Source of the DNA: Stagonosporopsis chrysanthemi
Taxonomy: Eukaryota; Ascomycota; Dothideomycetes; Pleosporales; Didymellaceae
Direction of reading: 5' to 3'
Length of the DNA stretch: 61,096 nt
Assembly (NCBI GenBank): GCA_022560025.1
Contig: JAFISE010000171.1
Coordinates: 2,850-63,945, forward strand
Shown: positions 35,160 to 46,492 of the stretch, piece by piece
Numbering within the stretch: position 1 is the first letter of the stretch
How the letters are laid out: each line of letters opens with the position of its first letter
Made by a program: the position numbers and the translations under genes
The notes under the pieces: generated by a model
Databases searched by the model: none
What the model saw: only the letters and a program-made list of their open reading frames with translations
What the model was told of the DNA's origin: nothing

Positions 35160-38100
35160 CAGATACCTATTGTAAAACACTCTCAGCTTGTAGGGAGCGT
35201 TCTTAAAGTTTTCTGCTAGGTACTAGGTAGGGTTAAGGTTGTGTCCTAGCTAACTCACACAGTACTCCAAGCGTTGTCAGACTAGCTTACTTGCAAGTAT
35301 CTCTTGTACTTCCTATTCCTCAACTCCTTAAATTAGGATACCTGAGGGTTTTAGGGCTTCCTGTCTAGGCAGAAGGTCTGCTAGGTCTTTGCAGAGTACA
35401 TCTAGGGCGAAGACGTTGTGAATTTGTAAACTAGGAGGAAGTTTCAAACGCTATAAATAACTAACTTGCTTAAGAACTTCAAACAGACCTTCCTATAGGT
35501 CAGATAGCTTTCAGCTAGGACGCTCAACAGCCAAGTTCTTAGTTGACAAGTATACCTTATCACCTACTGCCTAGTCAACTGGACTGCAGTGCTTGTCCTT
35601 AGTAGCTCTCATTCGCAGCTGCGCCTTTTCTATGTTCTCCTTGGCTACCTTCTAAGCTTGGTGCATGCAGGTTGCTAGAGCAAGTGCATCTTGGTAGTTT
35701 AGGTCGTCACAAGGGGTCGTATCCGCATTAAGTCTGTTCTACTGCTAGCTCTGTCTAGGTTCGCTTCCAAACAATACTTAATAGGGAGTTATTCTAATGC
35801 TAGAATAAGGTAAGGTAAGCTGTGCGCGGTCAATAAGCAGCAGCAATTCAGACTAGTTATCTTGATAGTACGTCACAAACAGTTGTAGCCGCTAGTCAAT
35901 GTACTTGTTCATGATCTCTGTTTGGCCGTCAGTTTCCTTATAGTAGGCAGTAGAAAGCTTGACTTTGACGCCAATGATCTAACAGAACTCGGACTAGAAA
36001 CAGGACACAAACTAGGGTCTATGATCAGACACTATTGATTTAGGGGTATGACCAAAACAATAGACCTATTAGATGAACAAGGAGGCTATCTCTCGTGCAG
36101 TTGTGGTCTTGTAGCACGGGATAGTAATTGCCTGCTTTGTTAAACAGTCAATAATGACGAGTATTTGATCGTATCTAGCTTTGTCCTTTGGAAAATCCTT
36201 GAAATCTATACACAGGTGCTGCATAGGTCAATCAGGGATAAGTAGCAGGTGGAGGTACCTGCGGAGTCAGGTCTGCTTCGGATGCCCGCAGCAACAGGGG
36301 ATACAGTTTCGCACATATTGTTCACAGCTAGCGCCTATGCCTCGCCAGTGATACTGTTGGGACAGTAGCTGGTAGGTTTTCTTCGCGCTTAGGTGAGCAG
36401 TAGATACTTGGTTGTAGGCTTCTCGGATAAGGCGCGTGCACAACAAGGAGTCTGAGGCTACGCACAACTGATCTCAATATAGGAGCAGACTGTTATAGAT
36501 CCAATAACTAGGGGCTAGAGATTTTCGCTCTTTCTCAAAGGCCTAGCAATTGTGTCGCAGCACAGCTTCGATCAGTTCTAAGGAGTCCAACTGCATCTCT
36601 GGCTGCAAGGTGCAGATAGCGTGTACTAAGGAATGCAAAAGATAGACTTAGGCAAGATCAGAGTTAATACAGTTGTAGAGTCGTTGGGGACCCAAAATCA
36701 CTTAGGAGTGATTATCCTCCTGAGCTGTCTTGAGGTTGGCTAGGTCTTGCTCCCTTTGACTGAGGATATCAGCCCTCTCGTTGTTCTTCCCTGGGGTGTA
36801 CTCAATTTGGAAGTTGAACAGAGCGAGTGCCTCCGCCCACCTAGCTTGTCAGGCATTCAAGACTTTGGTAGTCATGAAATATTCCAGGGAACAGTAGTCA
36901 GAGTAGACACGGATCTGATTCGGCGTAGATGTCAGCTCAGCTCTCTACTTGTCAAAGGCCTGGAGGATAGCAAAGAGCTCTTTGTTATAGATTTCCCAGT
37001 TGAGCTCCAAACCTGATAAGGAACGGCTGTAGAACGCTGTGGGGTACCAGCAGTCGTCTGCGTGTTTCTGAGACATGACGCCAGCTACTACTCCATCTAA
37101 TGCGTCAGTCTCAAGCTTTGTTTCAAGGTCTGGGTCGAAGTGGCACAGAGTCAGGATAGCCAACAGGCTCTGTTTGAGCTTCTCAAAGCTGGCCTGGCAG
37201 TCTGGAGTCTATTCAAAGGCATTTAACAGACTCTGCAACGCGATCAAAGGTTTTGCTACCTAAGAGAACTCAGGCACGAATTGTCAATAGAAACCAGTAA
37301 AACCTAGGAACAATTTCACACCCGTTACAGTTAAAGGTGGCTTCCAGTCTGCCAAAACCTGTACCTTCTTAGGATCTACCTCAATGCCTTTGTTCGTAAG
37401 GATGTACCTAAGGTACCAAGTGCGAGTCACATAGAATTCACTTTTCTTGATGTCAACCTGCAGGCCTGCAGAGCAAAGACGTTCTAGAACCTTTTTAACG
37501 TGTGTCTAGTGAGTCTGAGCGTCTTTAGAGTAGATAAAGATGTTGTCTAGGTAAGCAATACAGAAGTCATCCAAGTAGTCAATTAGAACGTCGTTCATGT
37601 AGCGTTAGTACGTAGCAGGGCTATTGCACAAACCAAATAGTAAGACCTTGCACTTGTATGTGCCGTAACGCGTCCTAAACGTAGTGTACTCTTCAGAGGC
37701 AGGATCTATACGGATTCAGTTGAAAGCTGATTAAACGTCGAACTTAGTGAATATCTTTGCCTTGGATGGTCAGGCAAGCAGCTCGTCTATGCGGGGTATC
37801 AGATAGGAGTCCTTGCAAGTCAAATTATTCAATTTGCAATAGTCTACACAGATGCGCAGGCTTCCATTTGGCTTCCGTACGCATAGCACCAGTGATGCGA
37901 ATAGGCTTCAGCTGTGTTCAATCCAACCATGTTAGAGTTGATCCTGCACAAACTTCTTAGTTGCCTCAAGTTCTTCAAGGTTCTGTTTGTACAAGGGGGA
38001 ATAGTAGTTAGGCAAAGGTTCTTCTAGAACAATCTTGTAGTCGTAAGGGCAGTGATCTGGAAGGCTTTCGGCTTCTGTCTTGCTAAACACATCAGCATAC

Positions 38101-39720
38101 TGAGAGTACTGGGCTAGCAAGCGTTCCTAGATTAGTTGGGCGTTTTCAGGGTCGTCTTGGTTGCGCTTCTCCTCTATGATACAAGTAATCTCGTACAGAC
38201 TAGTCGTAAAGAACTCGTTTTGCGGTTTCTTTATTGAGAAGTAGAAAGCGTTGGCTGAGAGCGCAGCAATAGTAGCGACCTTAGTCAGACCAGTTACGGG
38301 GGTGTTCACTACTTTGTTAGGTGGCACTAGGGGTCACAAACAAAACTTGGGCAACTTCAATATGCCTCTTATGCGTTGAACAGTGGTACCAGGGCTGCGT
38401 TGTTGCCAATACTCATCCTGTTCCTATAGAGCATCCCGTTGCTCTACGTCCTGTTAGGCTTCGCCTTCCCTAAGGGGTTGTTGTAAAGTCATCAATAGGG
38501 GCAGCGCAGGATTGTATAATTAAGGGTATTTAGCAGGCTATATTAACTGAGACCTATCCGTATTAAGTTGCAGCTTAAAGCGCTTGAGCCATTTGATTCC
38601 AATAATGCAATCCTGCGTTCCAAGGTCTACAATGATAAAAGGGCAGTTGTACACCTTCTAGCTGTTAACTATAAGGTGTAACTGTATGTACTAGGTCACA
38701 GGGGAGGTGATTTGATCCTAGAAACCTTTGACCTAGACTAAGAAGGGTAGCTTTCAGATAGGTTTATAAAGTAAAGTAGAGATAGAATGTGCAATATTAG
38801 AGTTCAAAAACAAAAATCCTTGGGCACCAGTGTCAACTAAGGAGCAGAGTCAAACACCAAGCCCTTGGTTACAAAGAATAGTAGAGGTAAGGAAATAAGG
38901 ACCGCCAAACAAATAAGACAGTAAGAGATTAGATAGATTATATTAGTTTAGGCCCAGGTAGAGTGATCCTCCTAGGCAGGACTGTTTCCTATAGGGATCG
39001 TATTGGTCTTGTCAAAGTCTTCTTCAGCGTCAACAAAGTCTTCCTGTTCCACCTTAATTTTACGCATGCAGGGTACTGTGCAATCCTTAGTAAAGTGTCC
39101 TGGCTTCCCGCAGTTGTAGCAAGCTCCTGGAGTTACATCCTTTACGGGTGCAGGTGTGTTAGAGGGTTAGCAGAGTGCAGGGGTACTCTAGGCGAAGTGA
39201 GTAGATCAGCTAGGAGAGGGGTAATCTTGTTGACCTGTTGTGACAGAGCTCTGTTTCGCATCTGACTAAGGTGTTCTTGTCAATCTTGGGGGTTGCAAAA
39301 CAGCATAGGTCAGCGTAGTGGGGTTGTTCCTCCTTTCTATATTGTAGGCAGTTAGGTGTTCTACTATTTAGGAGAAGGAATTATGCTATTGCTGCTTGAA
39401 GCCTAGATTAGGTACTCGAATGCTTGGAGAGATCTTAGTCTACATATAGTGAAACCATTCTGATTGGGGTACCTTTCCTTTGATAGCTGCACTAAGGAAG
39501 CGGCTCTTGAAAGCAGGGAAAGCTTCTGATTTCTCTATTTGGAGTCGATCAAAGGCTGCTCGGCTTTCTGCCTGCTCGTTCCCAGTGACAAAGTATGTCT
39601 TGAGGAGCGTGATCATCTCTTCTGCAGTGTGAAAACGATCCGTCTCATCGTCAGAGAGGTACTGAGGTTCTAAGTATTCTTTGGCTAATCCAGAGGTATA
39701 ACCCCAGACGAGGGCCATAC
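35160..39720 (-). pseudogene. gag-pol of element C, lightly damaged
   Basis: Minus-strand order: Gag capsid core (39718-39440, contains GLAKEYLEPQYLSDDETDRF); CCHC knuckle ACYNCGKPGHFTKDC at about 39124-39080; aspartic protease LVDTGAQGFLFLNSN near 38850-38810; RT start (38120-37932, PDHCPYDYKI and EELEATKKFV); RT core with DYLDDFCIAYLDN near 37590-37540; RNase H (37163-36945, FYSRSLSGLELNWEIYNKEL); integrase zinc finger (36467-36267, H-x3-H...C-x2-C); integrase core VIIDCLTKQAITIP near 36150; SDH near 36020; TDGQTEIMNKYIDQRL near 35930; chromodomain-like end at 35330-35165. Stops are almost all TAG. A single long polyprotein was probably encoded. A chromodomain would tether integration to methylated-histone chromatin. 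Confidence 0.85.
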
Positions 39721-40445
39721 AGGCACGTACACTCTGATAGTGGTCTGCATTGATCTTGAGTCAGTCTTGAATAGAGGCACGCCATTGCTAAAAGGTGGGG
39801 TTACTTCCATTTGTAAGAACCTCAATATTAGGGGTCCTTTCAGAGAGCTTCTCGCGTACTGTAAGTACTGAGCCAGCTTCTGATAGCTGCCTTATGGTGG
39901 ATTGATGCGGTACACCTATTGGTGGTGTTTCTGTTGTGGGTAGGGGGCGATCCGCCGGAGCAAGACTGGCACGTAACTGAGCAAGTTCCTGCTGCAGTTG
40001 GGCTATCTCTTCTGAGGGATTGTAGTGGGATGGCTCTGAATCAGATCTGTTGTCAGCGGGGGACAGTTGTGCTGATGCAGGGCCCTAGGGGCGTCTAATC
40101 CCTAATTGGTTCTAGGACCAAGTAGTGGGTCCTGTGGTGGTGCCTGACATTAGGGTTGTATCTGAATTGGGTAGGTTATTGATAGTCTCTGAGTGTCTAT
40201 CTTAGCGCAATCTAACGCAGCTTTTCTGAAGTTAATCCTGGAGCAGTAAGTCGCAGGAAGTTCCAAACCTATAGGCTTTGGTTGTTAGGAGATCTCTGGA
40301 ATCCCAACTGTGGTATAAACAATTTAAGGACTCCTGCAGTTTGGGCGTGATACGGACCCTAGCTGCACTTGTGCAAATAACTGAACAAAACTGTAGCGAT
40401 ATTATTATAAGGCTGTCACTGGCTAGGACGAGTTTTAAAGTATAA

Positions 40446-40723
40446 TGTAACAACACAGGATGCTAGAGGAGTCTGAATCGCATAGGTATCTACTACAAGG
40501 TGTATAGAAGCACTAAAATAAACTGCAGGACTAGATCTCTATTCCTATAAGTCTTGTACGAAAGGATACTTTAAAACTATCTATCTGAACTCTGTAGAGA
40601 CTTCCCTTCTTATACCTAGAAGCTCAGGGAAGACTGTACTGAGGAGCAGTTGGAAGACGGATCTAAGTCGGGTAGTTGTTAGGTAGTGTAAGATGGGCTT
40701 AAGGAACTGGGCTTGTTCTTACA
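40446..40723 (-). repeat. 5' LTR of element C (278 bp)
   Basis: Pairs with 33822-34099. The leader just inside it corresponds to the leaders of B (from 25705) and E (from 60148). Confidence 0.93.
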
Positions 40724-40728
40724 GTTTA

Positions 40729-40868
40729 GTTAGATAGTTTTAAAGTATCTTTTTATACAAGACCTATAATAATAAAGATCTAGTCTTATAGTTTATCTTA
40801 GTACTTTTATATACTTTATAGCAGATACCTATACTTTTTAGACTCTTCTAGTATCTTATATTATTATA
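40729..40868 (+). repeat. 3' LTR of element B, second part
   Basis: The remaining 140 bp of B's right LTR, directly after the GTTTA duplicate, ending in TTATTATA before the TGCTT duplicate. Confidence 0.88.
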
Positions 40869-40993
40869 TGCTTATTAATAAGCAAGTTATATAACCTGTA
40901 ATTACTTTGTCTTATACTTTAATCTCTAGTTTCTACTAAGGTCTTAGTTAGTTACTTATTACACTGTGCTGTATCTTTTAAAGAATTATAATA
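40869..40993 (-). repeat. 5' LTR of element A, inner part
   Basis: Continues the A LTR from TGCTTATTAATAAG. It corresponds to 18931-19055. The exact outer end is uncertain by a few bases. Confidence 0.8.
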
Positions 40994-41068
40994 TAAAGTA
41001 GCTAGTTTTAGACTAAGATATTGTAAAAAAAGTAGCTAACTTTCTTTAGCTCTTTATTTAGGCTAGTA

Positions 41069-41160
41069 AATTAGTACAGAGTACCTAGTAGTAGGTAGGG
41101 GTAGAGTTAAGGTTGTATAGACCTAGAAGTAGTAGCAGAGCTGCGTAGACTAGCAAATAG
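41069..41160 (-). mobile_element. hAT terminal fragment
   Basis: Starts TAGGCTAGTAAATTAG and runs parallel to the reversed 3' end of hAT element D (TACCTAG, AGTAGGTAGGGGTAGAG, GACCTAGAAGTAGTAG). Only about 90 bp remain; no coding sequence. Confidence 0.65.
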
Positions 41161-41439
41161 ATCTCTATATTAAGATCTTAGAATGTATAATATCTTTATA
41201 GGCTTGCGCTTAATTTAGACAATTAGTAGCTTAAATTATAGCTCTAACTTAGGTCTATCCTTTGCATATACAAAAACTTTAGCTAGCTCTTTTAACTAGC
41301 TAGATATTCTAGATTAGAGCTAAATATAAAGACTTATCTCTTAGCAGTCTAGAACCTAGGCTATTAAATAACCCCTTTTCTATCAGACTATTAGATATAC
41401 TTTTAATATATAAAATATAGGTATAGATTATAGCTATAA

Positions 41440-41645
41440 ATTATTAGCTTCTTAGGTTTATAAAGGCTGTAAGGCTAAACAGTAGGGCCTACTATAAAGG
41501 CTAAGAGTCTGCTGTACTGTTCTTGCTTAAAAGCAAGCAGTCTACTGTCTACTAATTAAATTTATACCTAACCTCTAGATATTATACTACTTATTGCTTT
41601 AATACCTTACTCTTCTTTGTACTCTTAGACTATAGGTTCTAATAT
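41440..41645 (+). repeat. 5' LTR of element G
   Basis: Matches 55076-55283. Ends are approximate because RIP blurred the terminal TG...CA. Confidence 0.75.
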
Positions 41646-41649
41646 TCTG

Positions 41650-43409
41650 TTTATTCTTATATAAAAAAGTACCTTGTTAGAATTTAACTATAAGTTCTTG
41701 TACAGGCTTAACTATAAGAGACCTAACTCTAAAGTTCTTAAAGTAATAGCTTTAAAGGCTTTAGAGCTAAACCTCTAGACAGACAGTAGTAAAAGCCTTA
41801 AAAAAGGCTTTATTGTCTTCTATATAAACAAATTCTAACTAACTAGCTAGTTTAGCTTAAAACTATCTATAAGTAGGCAGAGTAGTAATAAATACTCTAT
41901 AGGAGCTTATAATAGACTAGAAAGAGCTAGTCTTTAACAAGCTAGACTTTAAACTATAAGAGCTAGAAGTATAGTATAAACAAGCTGCAAAGCAGCTTAG
42001 AGTAGTACAACTTAAGAAGTTACAAGCTAGGTTCTTAGTAAGTAACTTAACTATACTTAATACAATCTACAACAGTCTTATAGCAACTGTTCTAGTGCTA
42101 GTAGTGTTAACTACTAGCTTTTTTTAACCTAAGCTTTTATATATGTTTTTAAAATATAATAAGTATACTATAATTATTAAAAGTATAACTATAAAAAGTA
42201 TTTTTATAGACTTCTAGCTAACGTTCTATAAGAAATATAAAAAGTTATTTTTAATATATAATATATCTTAGAGTTAATAAAAACTCTTAAAGGTATATAT
42301 AAAGTAAATTAATAGAGAATCTTCTTTCTTTAAGATCTTACCTAAGAAGCTATAAAAGTAGTTTTACTAGGCTTACTAGGAACTCTCTTTAAGTAAAGGT
42401 AGTAGGTATATAAAGCCTTAAATAAAGTATATATACTTTTTTATAGTACTTTAACAAAGTTGTTAGACTATATAAGACTATTCTAAAAAGAGTTAGGTAA
42501 TACCTATAGACTTAAGCTCTAGGTAATAGGTTGTCTCTATACTCTGCCTAATAACATCTAAAAGTAGTTATTTATACTACTAGAAGACTATTACGCAATA
42601 CTTACTTAGATAAAAGAGGCTGCTAATATTATATACTACTAAAGAAATTACTTTAAGCTAGTGCAAGATAAAAAGCCTATAAAAGAGTAAGATAGGTACA
42701 AACAAGATTTAAAAGGTAAGTAAGAGAGTAAAAAGACTCTAAAAAGGCTAAAAGAAGGTAGTTAAGGCTATAACAGCGTAAAAAAAGCTAAACAGGCGCT
42801 GCTAAGGTTAAAGACCTTAGCTTCTTATTATTAGAAGTGCAGAGAAGTGAGGTATTACTAACTAAACTGTCTATATTCTAAAAAGTCTAAGAAACCTATT
42901 AAAGAGTTAAACTTAGAAAAAGAAGAGAAGTAAGAGAACTAAAGGTCTACTTTCTTGCCTATATCTCTTATATTTAAGAAAGTAAAGACCTTAGCACTCT
43001 TTATACTATACTATACTCTTAACTAGTACACTTGCTTATAGTTTAAGTAGTTATAAGATTATTAAATATAATAAAGTATCTAGTTAATAGAAGTTCTTAG
43101 ATGAACCTGCTATTTGTAATAATAGCAAAAGAGTAAAATCTCTAAGTTAATTCCTTACTAAAGCTATTAGCAAAAGAAGTAAATAGTAGCAATGTATATA
43201 TATATAGTACTACTACTATTATAACTACTATTACTAACTCTAGAAGTAATAAAAAAGCTTAAGAGATACTATTTATAGTTATAGACTTAAAGAAGTACTA
43301 AGTATACTTTAGTCTACTTTAGATTAATATGTATTAACCTAAACTAAACTATGTTACAAAGCAAATACTGTTTAGAGAAGAAAAGAGTAAAGAAAGGCCT
43401 TCTTTCTAA
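41650..43409 (+). pseudogene. gag and protease-side relic of element G
   Basis: Plus-strand text is typical of Gag. A Lys/Glu-rich stretch at 42650-42820 leads to a damaged zinc knuckle near 42835-42875 (KCREVRYYxLNC, Cys-x-x-Cys-like with G and H positions changed). Protease should follow but the catalytic triad is not readable. The frame is broken by TAG/TAA stops and then by the hAT insertion at 43410. Confidence 0.55.
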
Positions 43410-44984
43410 CTAGTTACTAGGCTAGCAAATAGGTAGGGGTTAGGTAGGGGTCGGGGTAGCACGTGACAGTACCTAACCCCTACCCAACCTCTACCTGCGC
43501 TAAGTCAATGCTAAGTAGGTAGGAGTTGAGTTATCTCTACTTAGGGTAGGGGTTAGGTTAGGGTTGCTAAAAAATACACTAAAAATTAGCTTTGCTAACT
43601 CTAACTATATATAGAAAAGATTTGCAAGATTCTAAATCTATTATTTTTTAAGAAAATAACTCTATTAGATATTAGAATTGTAGAGAATTATTATTACAGC
43701 AAATTATTACATTATATAATTATTAGTTTAGGAAGAGTTTGTAATTGCTCTCTATAGACATGCTTAGGGAATTAGAGTTAGAATGTAAACATGTACACTA
43801 ATTAGCTAAACAACGTTTTACTGCTGCTAAAAGCACTAAGCTTATTGTAGTATTAAAGAGCTAGCTTAGAATCTTTCTGCTAAATAGTAACTCTCTTTGC
43901 ATGTATAGCGTTTAGGTTAAGATCTAAAAATATTAGCACCTACATTAAATTGTATTTGCAAATATACATACCTTTAAAATATCCTACTAAGAAAGCCTTA
44001 CTTGCCTCTTAAATAGCCTTAATTGCAGAGCGTTAGAAATAAGCGTCGCTTATCACCTAGATATACTGTGTGATTTCGCAAACAAGGTGCGCAAATAGCA
44101 GCTTGCAGAAGAGAAGTTTGCTACCTCTCTAGTAGCAACAGATTTTGCAGAAGGCAACAGCTACAGAGAATTAGAACAGTTCTGTAATAATAGCCTGTAA
44201 TAACCTACTGCTAGGCTTGTAGCGCTAGGGCTTGCAAGCAAGTTTAGTAGATAGAAGCAATTTGCAGGCAGCTTTTGTAGTAAAAGGCTTAGCTTTTAGC
44301 TTTTAAGTAACAGCCTGTATACTAGCCTTGTTCTTAATATTCTTAAACTTTAGCAGCATAGTAGTAGTTGTACAAGGCAATAGATAGGTTGTAAGTAGTA
44401 GGTAGATAGTAGATACAGGTAGATAAACAGATATTTTGTAAATATCCTGCAGTTATAGTAAGTTTGTTAGGCCCTATAGCTCTGCAGCTTAGTGCACAGC
44501 TACACCTGTAATAATTAACTGTAATAATTATTTCTACACACGCAACTAACTAAGCGCTTTTAAATAAGCTTATTTTAAGATAGATCTAACTTTAATTAGG
44601 TAAGTTCTCTAAATATACAGCTAGAGTTAATAATTATTAGATAGTAGGGCAGGTAGGGCGCAGCCTAGCTTAGAAAATCTGCAAGTAGGGATAGCTTTGC
44701 AGCTAACTTGCTAGCTGTTACTGTAATAGATAACTGTAATAAATTACTACATTATTAAACGCAAGACGTACTTTTTAATAATACTGTTTTCTAGTTAATC
44801 TAATGTTTTGCAGCGTAGATATGCAAACTGCAAGCGTAGCAGTCTTGCGATTTAGGCGCGTTTTTGTTTGCCTGCAGCGCACAGGCTACTTAGCTTAAAA
44901 AAACAAAGCTGCAAACTAGTAACTAGTTAGTAACCTAACTACAACAACTACTATACTTACACATAATTTTGCGCACTATTATTG

Positions 44985-46230
44985 CAGCTATAGACTCTAT
45001 AGAAGACGTCTAACAGCTCTATATCAAGCAGAAGGATGAGCCTAAGCTGCCTGCTTTTGCTAGTAGTTTGTACATTCTAGATTGCTTCAAACCAGAAGAA
45101 TAGAACAGTCTTATCAACGTAATTATTACAGCTACTTATTACATTGCTAAAGCTAATTGTAATAGGGCTTTGCAACTTAAGAGGCTAAGGTTCGCTACGT
45201 CCTTAATCAGCGCAGCCAAGGTAGATCTAAGAAAGACTGCCCTACCAATTTAATATTCTCTTTTAAGAGCTAGCTTAGCAATTCTACCTGCACAATCTAG
45301 CAGAGAACTAGAGCTTTACTTTGCAATAAAGAAGAGGCGGCTATTAGCAAGGCCTGCGATGCTAACTGTGCAGCAAAATATTAGCTTCTTAAAAAACTAA
45401 AGACAGTAGCAACTTATATAGCTAGCACTGCTAAACAAAAGACTAAGATCTAGCAACAAGCTAAGGAGGATCTTAACTAGACCTGCTACAATGTCTGCAA
45501 GAGTAGTTAGTTATCACGTCTTGTTATAACATCTTTATTCTAACTAAATATAGCAGAATAGCTTAAAGATAAGCTTAGTGCTGCCTATAAAAAATAGGAT
45601 GCTATTAATTATAAGATTAACATACGTAACTATTTAATATCTATCTCTAAGGTCAACGCTGCTGTTAAGAAGAAGGAGGAGTTAGGTACTAGCTAAGCAG
45701 CTGAACGCCTGTTTAGTGCTAGTAGTGCCTTTAAAATTATCCTCTAAAAAGAGTATTAGAAGGGTCTTAAGAAGCTAAAAACTAACACCTTTGACTCTAA
45801 TACTAAGAAAGAGGAGTAGGTTAAGTTTTGTAACGAGCTTTTGCTAAAGAGTCTAGCTGTGTGCCTAGATAATAAGTAGGAGTAAGTTATCACATCTAAT
45901 TATCACATACATTTACTAATAGTACTAGGCAGCGTGAGCCTGATGATTACCTAGCTGATCTAGGCAATAGCAGCCTTTTTTTAACTGCAGACAACTCTTA
46001 TATTAAAGGTAATAATAGCGATAAGTGCGAGGAAGAACTTAAGGATGATAGTATTAAGCTAGAGGTGTACTTTGCAGCTATGCTAAATAAGTATAAGACA
46101 GATAAGCAGTATCAGCAAGCTTTTATAGAAGAGGAGAAAACTAATTTTAAAGGTTTTAGCGATTCAGAGGACTTAGCTAGCGATGAGGAGGATAAGAGTA
46201 ATAATAGCAATAATAACGAGTAGATACAAG
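44985..46230 (+). pseudogene. Accessory ORF1 of hAT element D, unknown function
   Basis: About 400 codons of protein-like plus-strand sequence precede the transposase. It starts around IEDV and KQKDEPKLPAFASSLYILD, continues with NRALQLKRLRFATSLISAAK, and has a later charged part (KSISKVNAAVKKKEEL-like, KGLKKLKTNTFDSNTKKEE) with an acidic end near 46140-46215 (FSDSEDLASDEEDKSNNS-like). Stops are mainly TAG and TAA; at least one frame change seems needed. No domain recognised. The inverted copy D' keeps the same region, so it belongs to the element. Confidence 0.55.
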
Positions 46231-46492
46231 CCGTCTAGTGCGCTAGCTCCTTAGTAGATTATCACAACTAATTAAAACAGCTTAGACCTTAACAATTTCT
46301 CCTAAACTTTAATTATGCTTAACTTGTTATAGGAATAATATCTAGAGATTATTAAAGTAAAGATGCTAGGAATATTAGACGCGTTATCTATAGATTTTCT
46401 TTTAGCAATGTTCTCTAAACCTGTCTATACTGTTTTTTTTTCCTACTAAAATATTATGTTGCAATTAATTATTATGTTTAATTATTACAGCT

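Larger units (their letters stand above)
33822..40723 (-). mobile_element. Gypsy element C (chromovirus, minus strand), youngest full-length copy
   Basis: 6902 bp from TGTAACGACGCAGG to GTTCTTACA, flanked by TSD GTTTA (33817-33821, 40724-40728). Both LTRs are exactly 278 bp and have TGTAA...TTACA ends. GC content is clearly higher than in B. Differences between its two LTRs are transitions (for example GACGC versus AACAC at the start), so RIP acted only lightly. It lies in inverse orientation inside the 3' LTR of its own sister B. Confidence 0.93.
25427..40868 (+). mobile_element. Gypsy element B (chromovirus, plus strand) nested in A
   Basis: Its left 278-bp LTR is at 25427-25704; the right LTR starts at 33684 after a polypurine run and is itself interrupted at 33821 by element C, resuming at 40729-40868. 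The two pieces add up to exactly 278 bp. TSD TGCTT (25422-25426 and 40869-40873). Without element C, its target duplication and the pogo-like element F, B is about 6.7 kb, close to the 6902 bp of its sister C. Heavily RIP-mutated. Confidence 0.9.
18565..40993 (-). mobile_element. Gypsy element A (chromovirus, minus strand), split by nested insertion
   Basis: Direct repeats of about 490 bp at 18565-19055 and at 25056-25426 continued at 40869-40993 are its LTRs. The right LTR is cut in two by element B with TSD TGCTT. Removing the insertion leaves about 7 kb, normal for Ty3/Gypsy. All coding signals read on the minus strand. The element is heavily RIP-mutated, with no surviving long frame in pol. 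Confidence 0.85.

Noticed and set aside
36747..37263. Plus-strand open frames inside element C
   Set aside because: They lie exactly opposite RNase H and RT of element C and read as shadows of that frame.
43430..43565. GGGGTTAGG-type repeats resembling telomere sequence (also 49250-49425)
   Set aside because: They are irregular, lie just inside the hAT terminal inverted repeats and in opposite orientation at the two ends, so they are subterminal transposase-binding repeats, not telomeric TTAGGG arrays.
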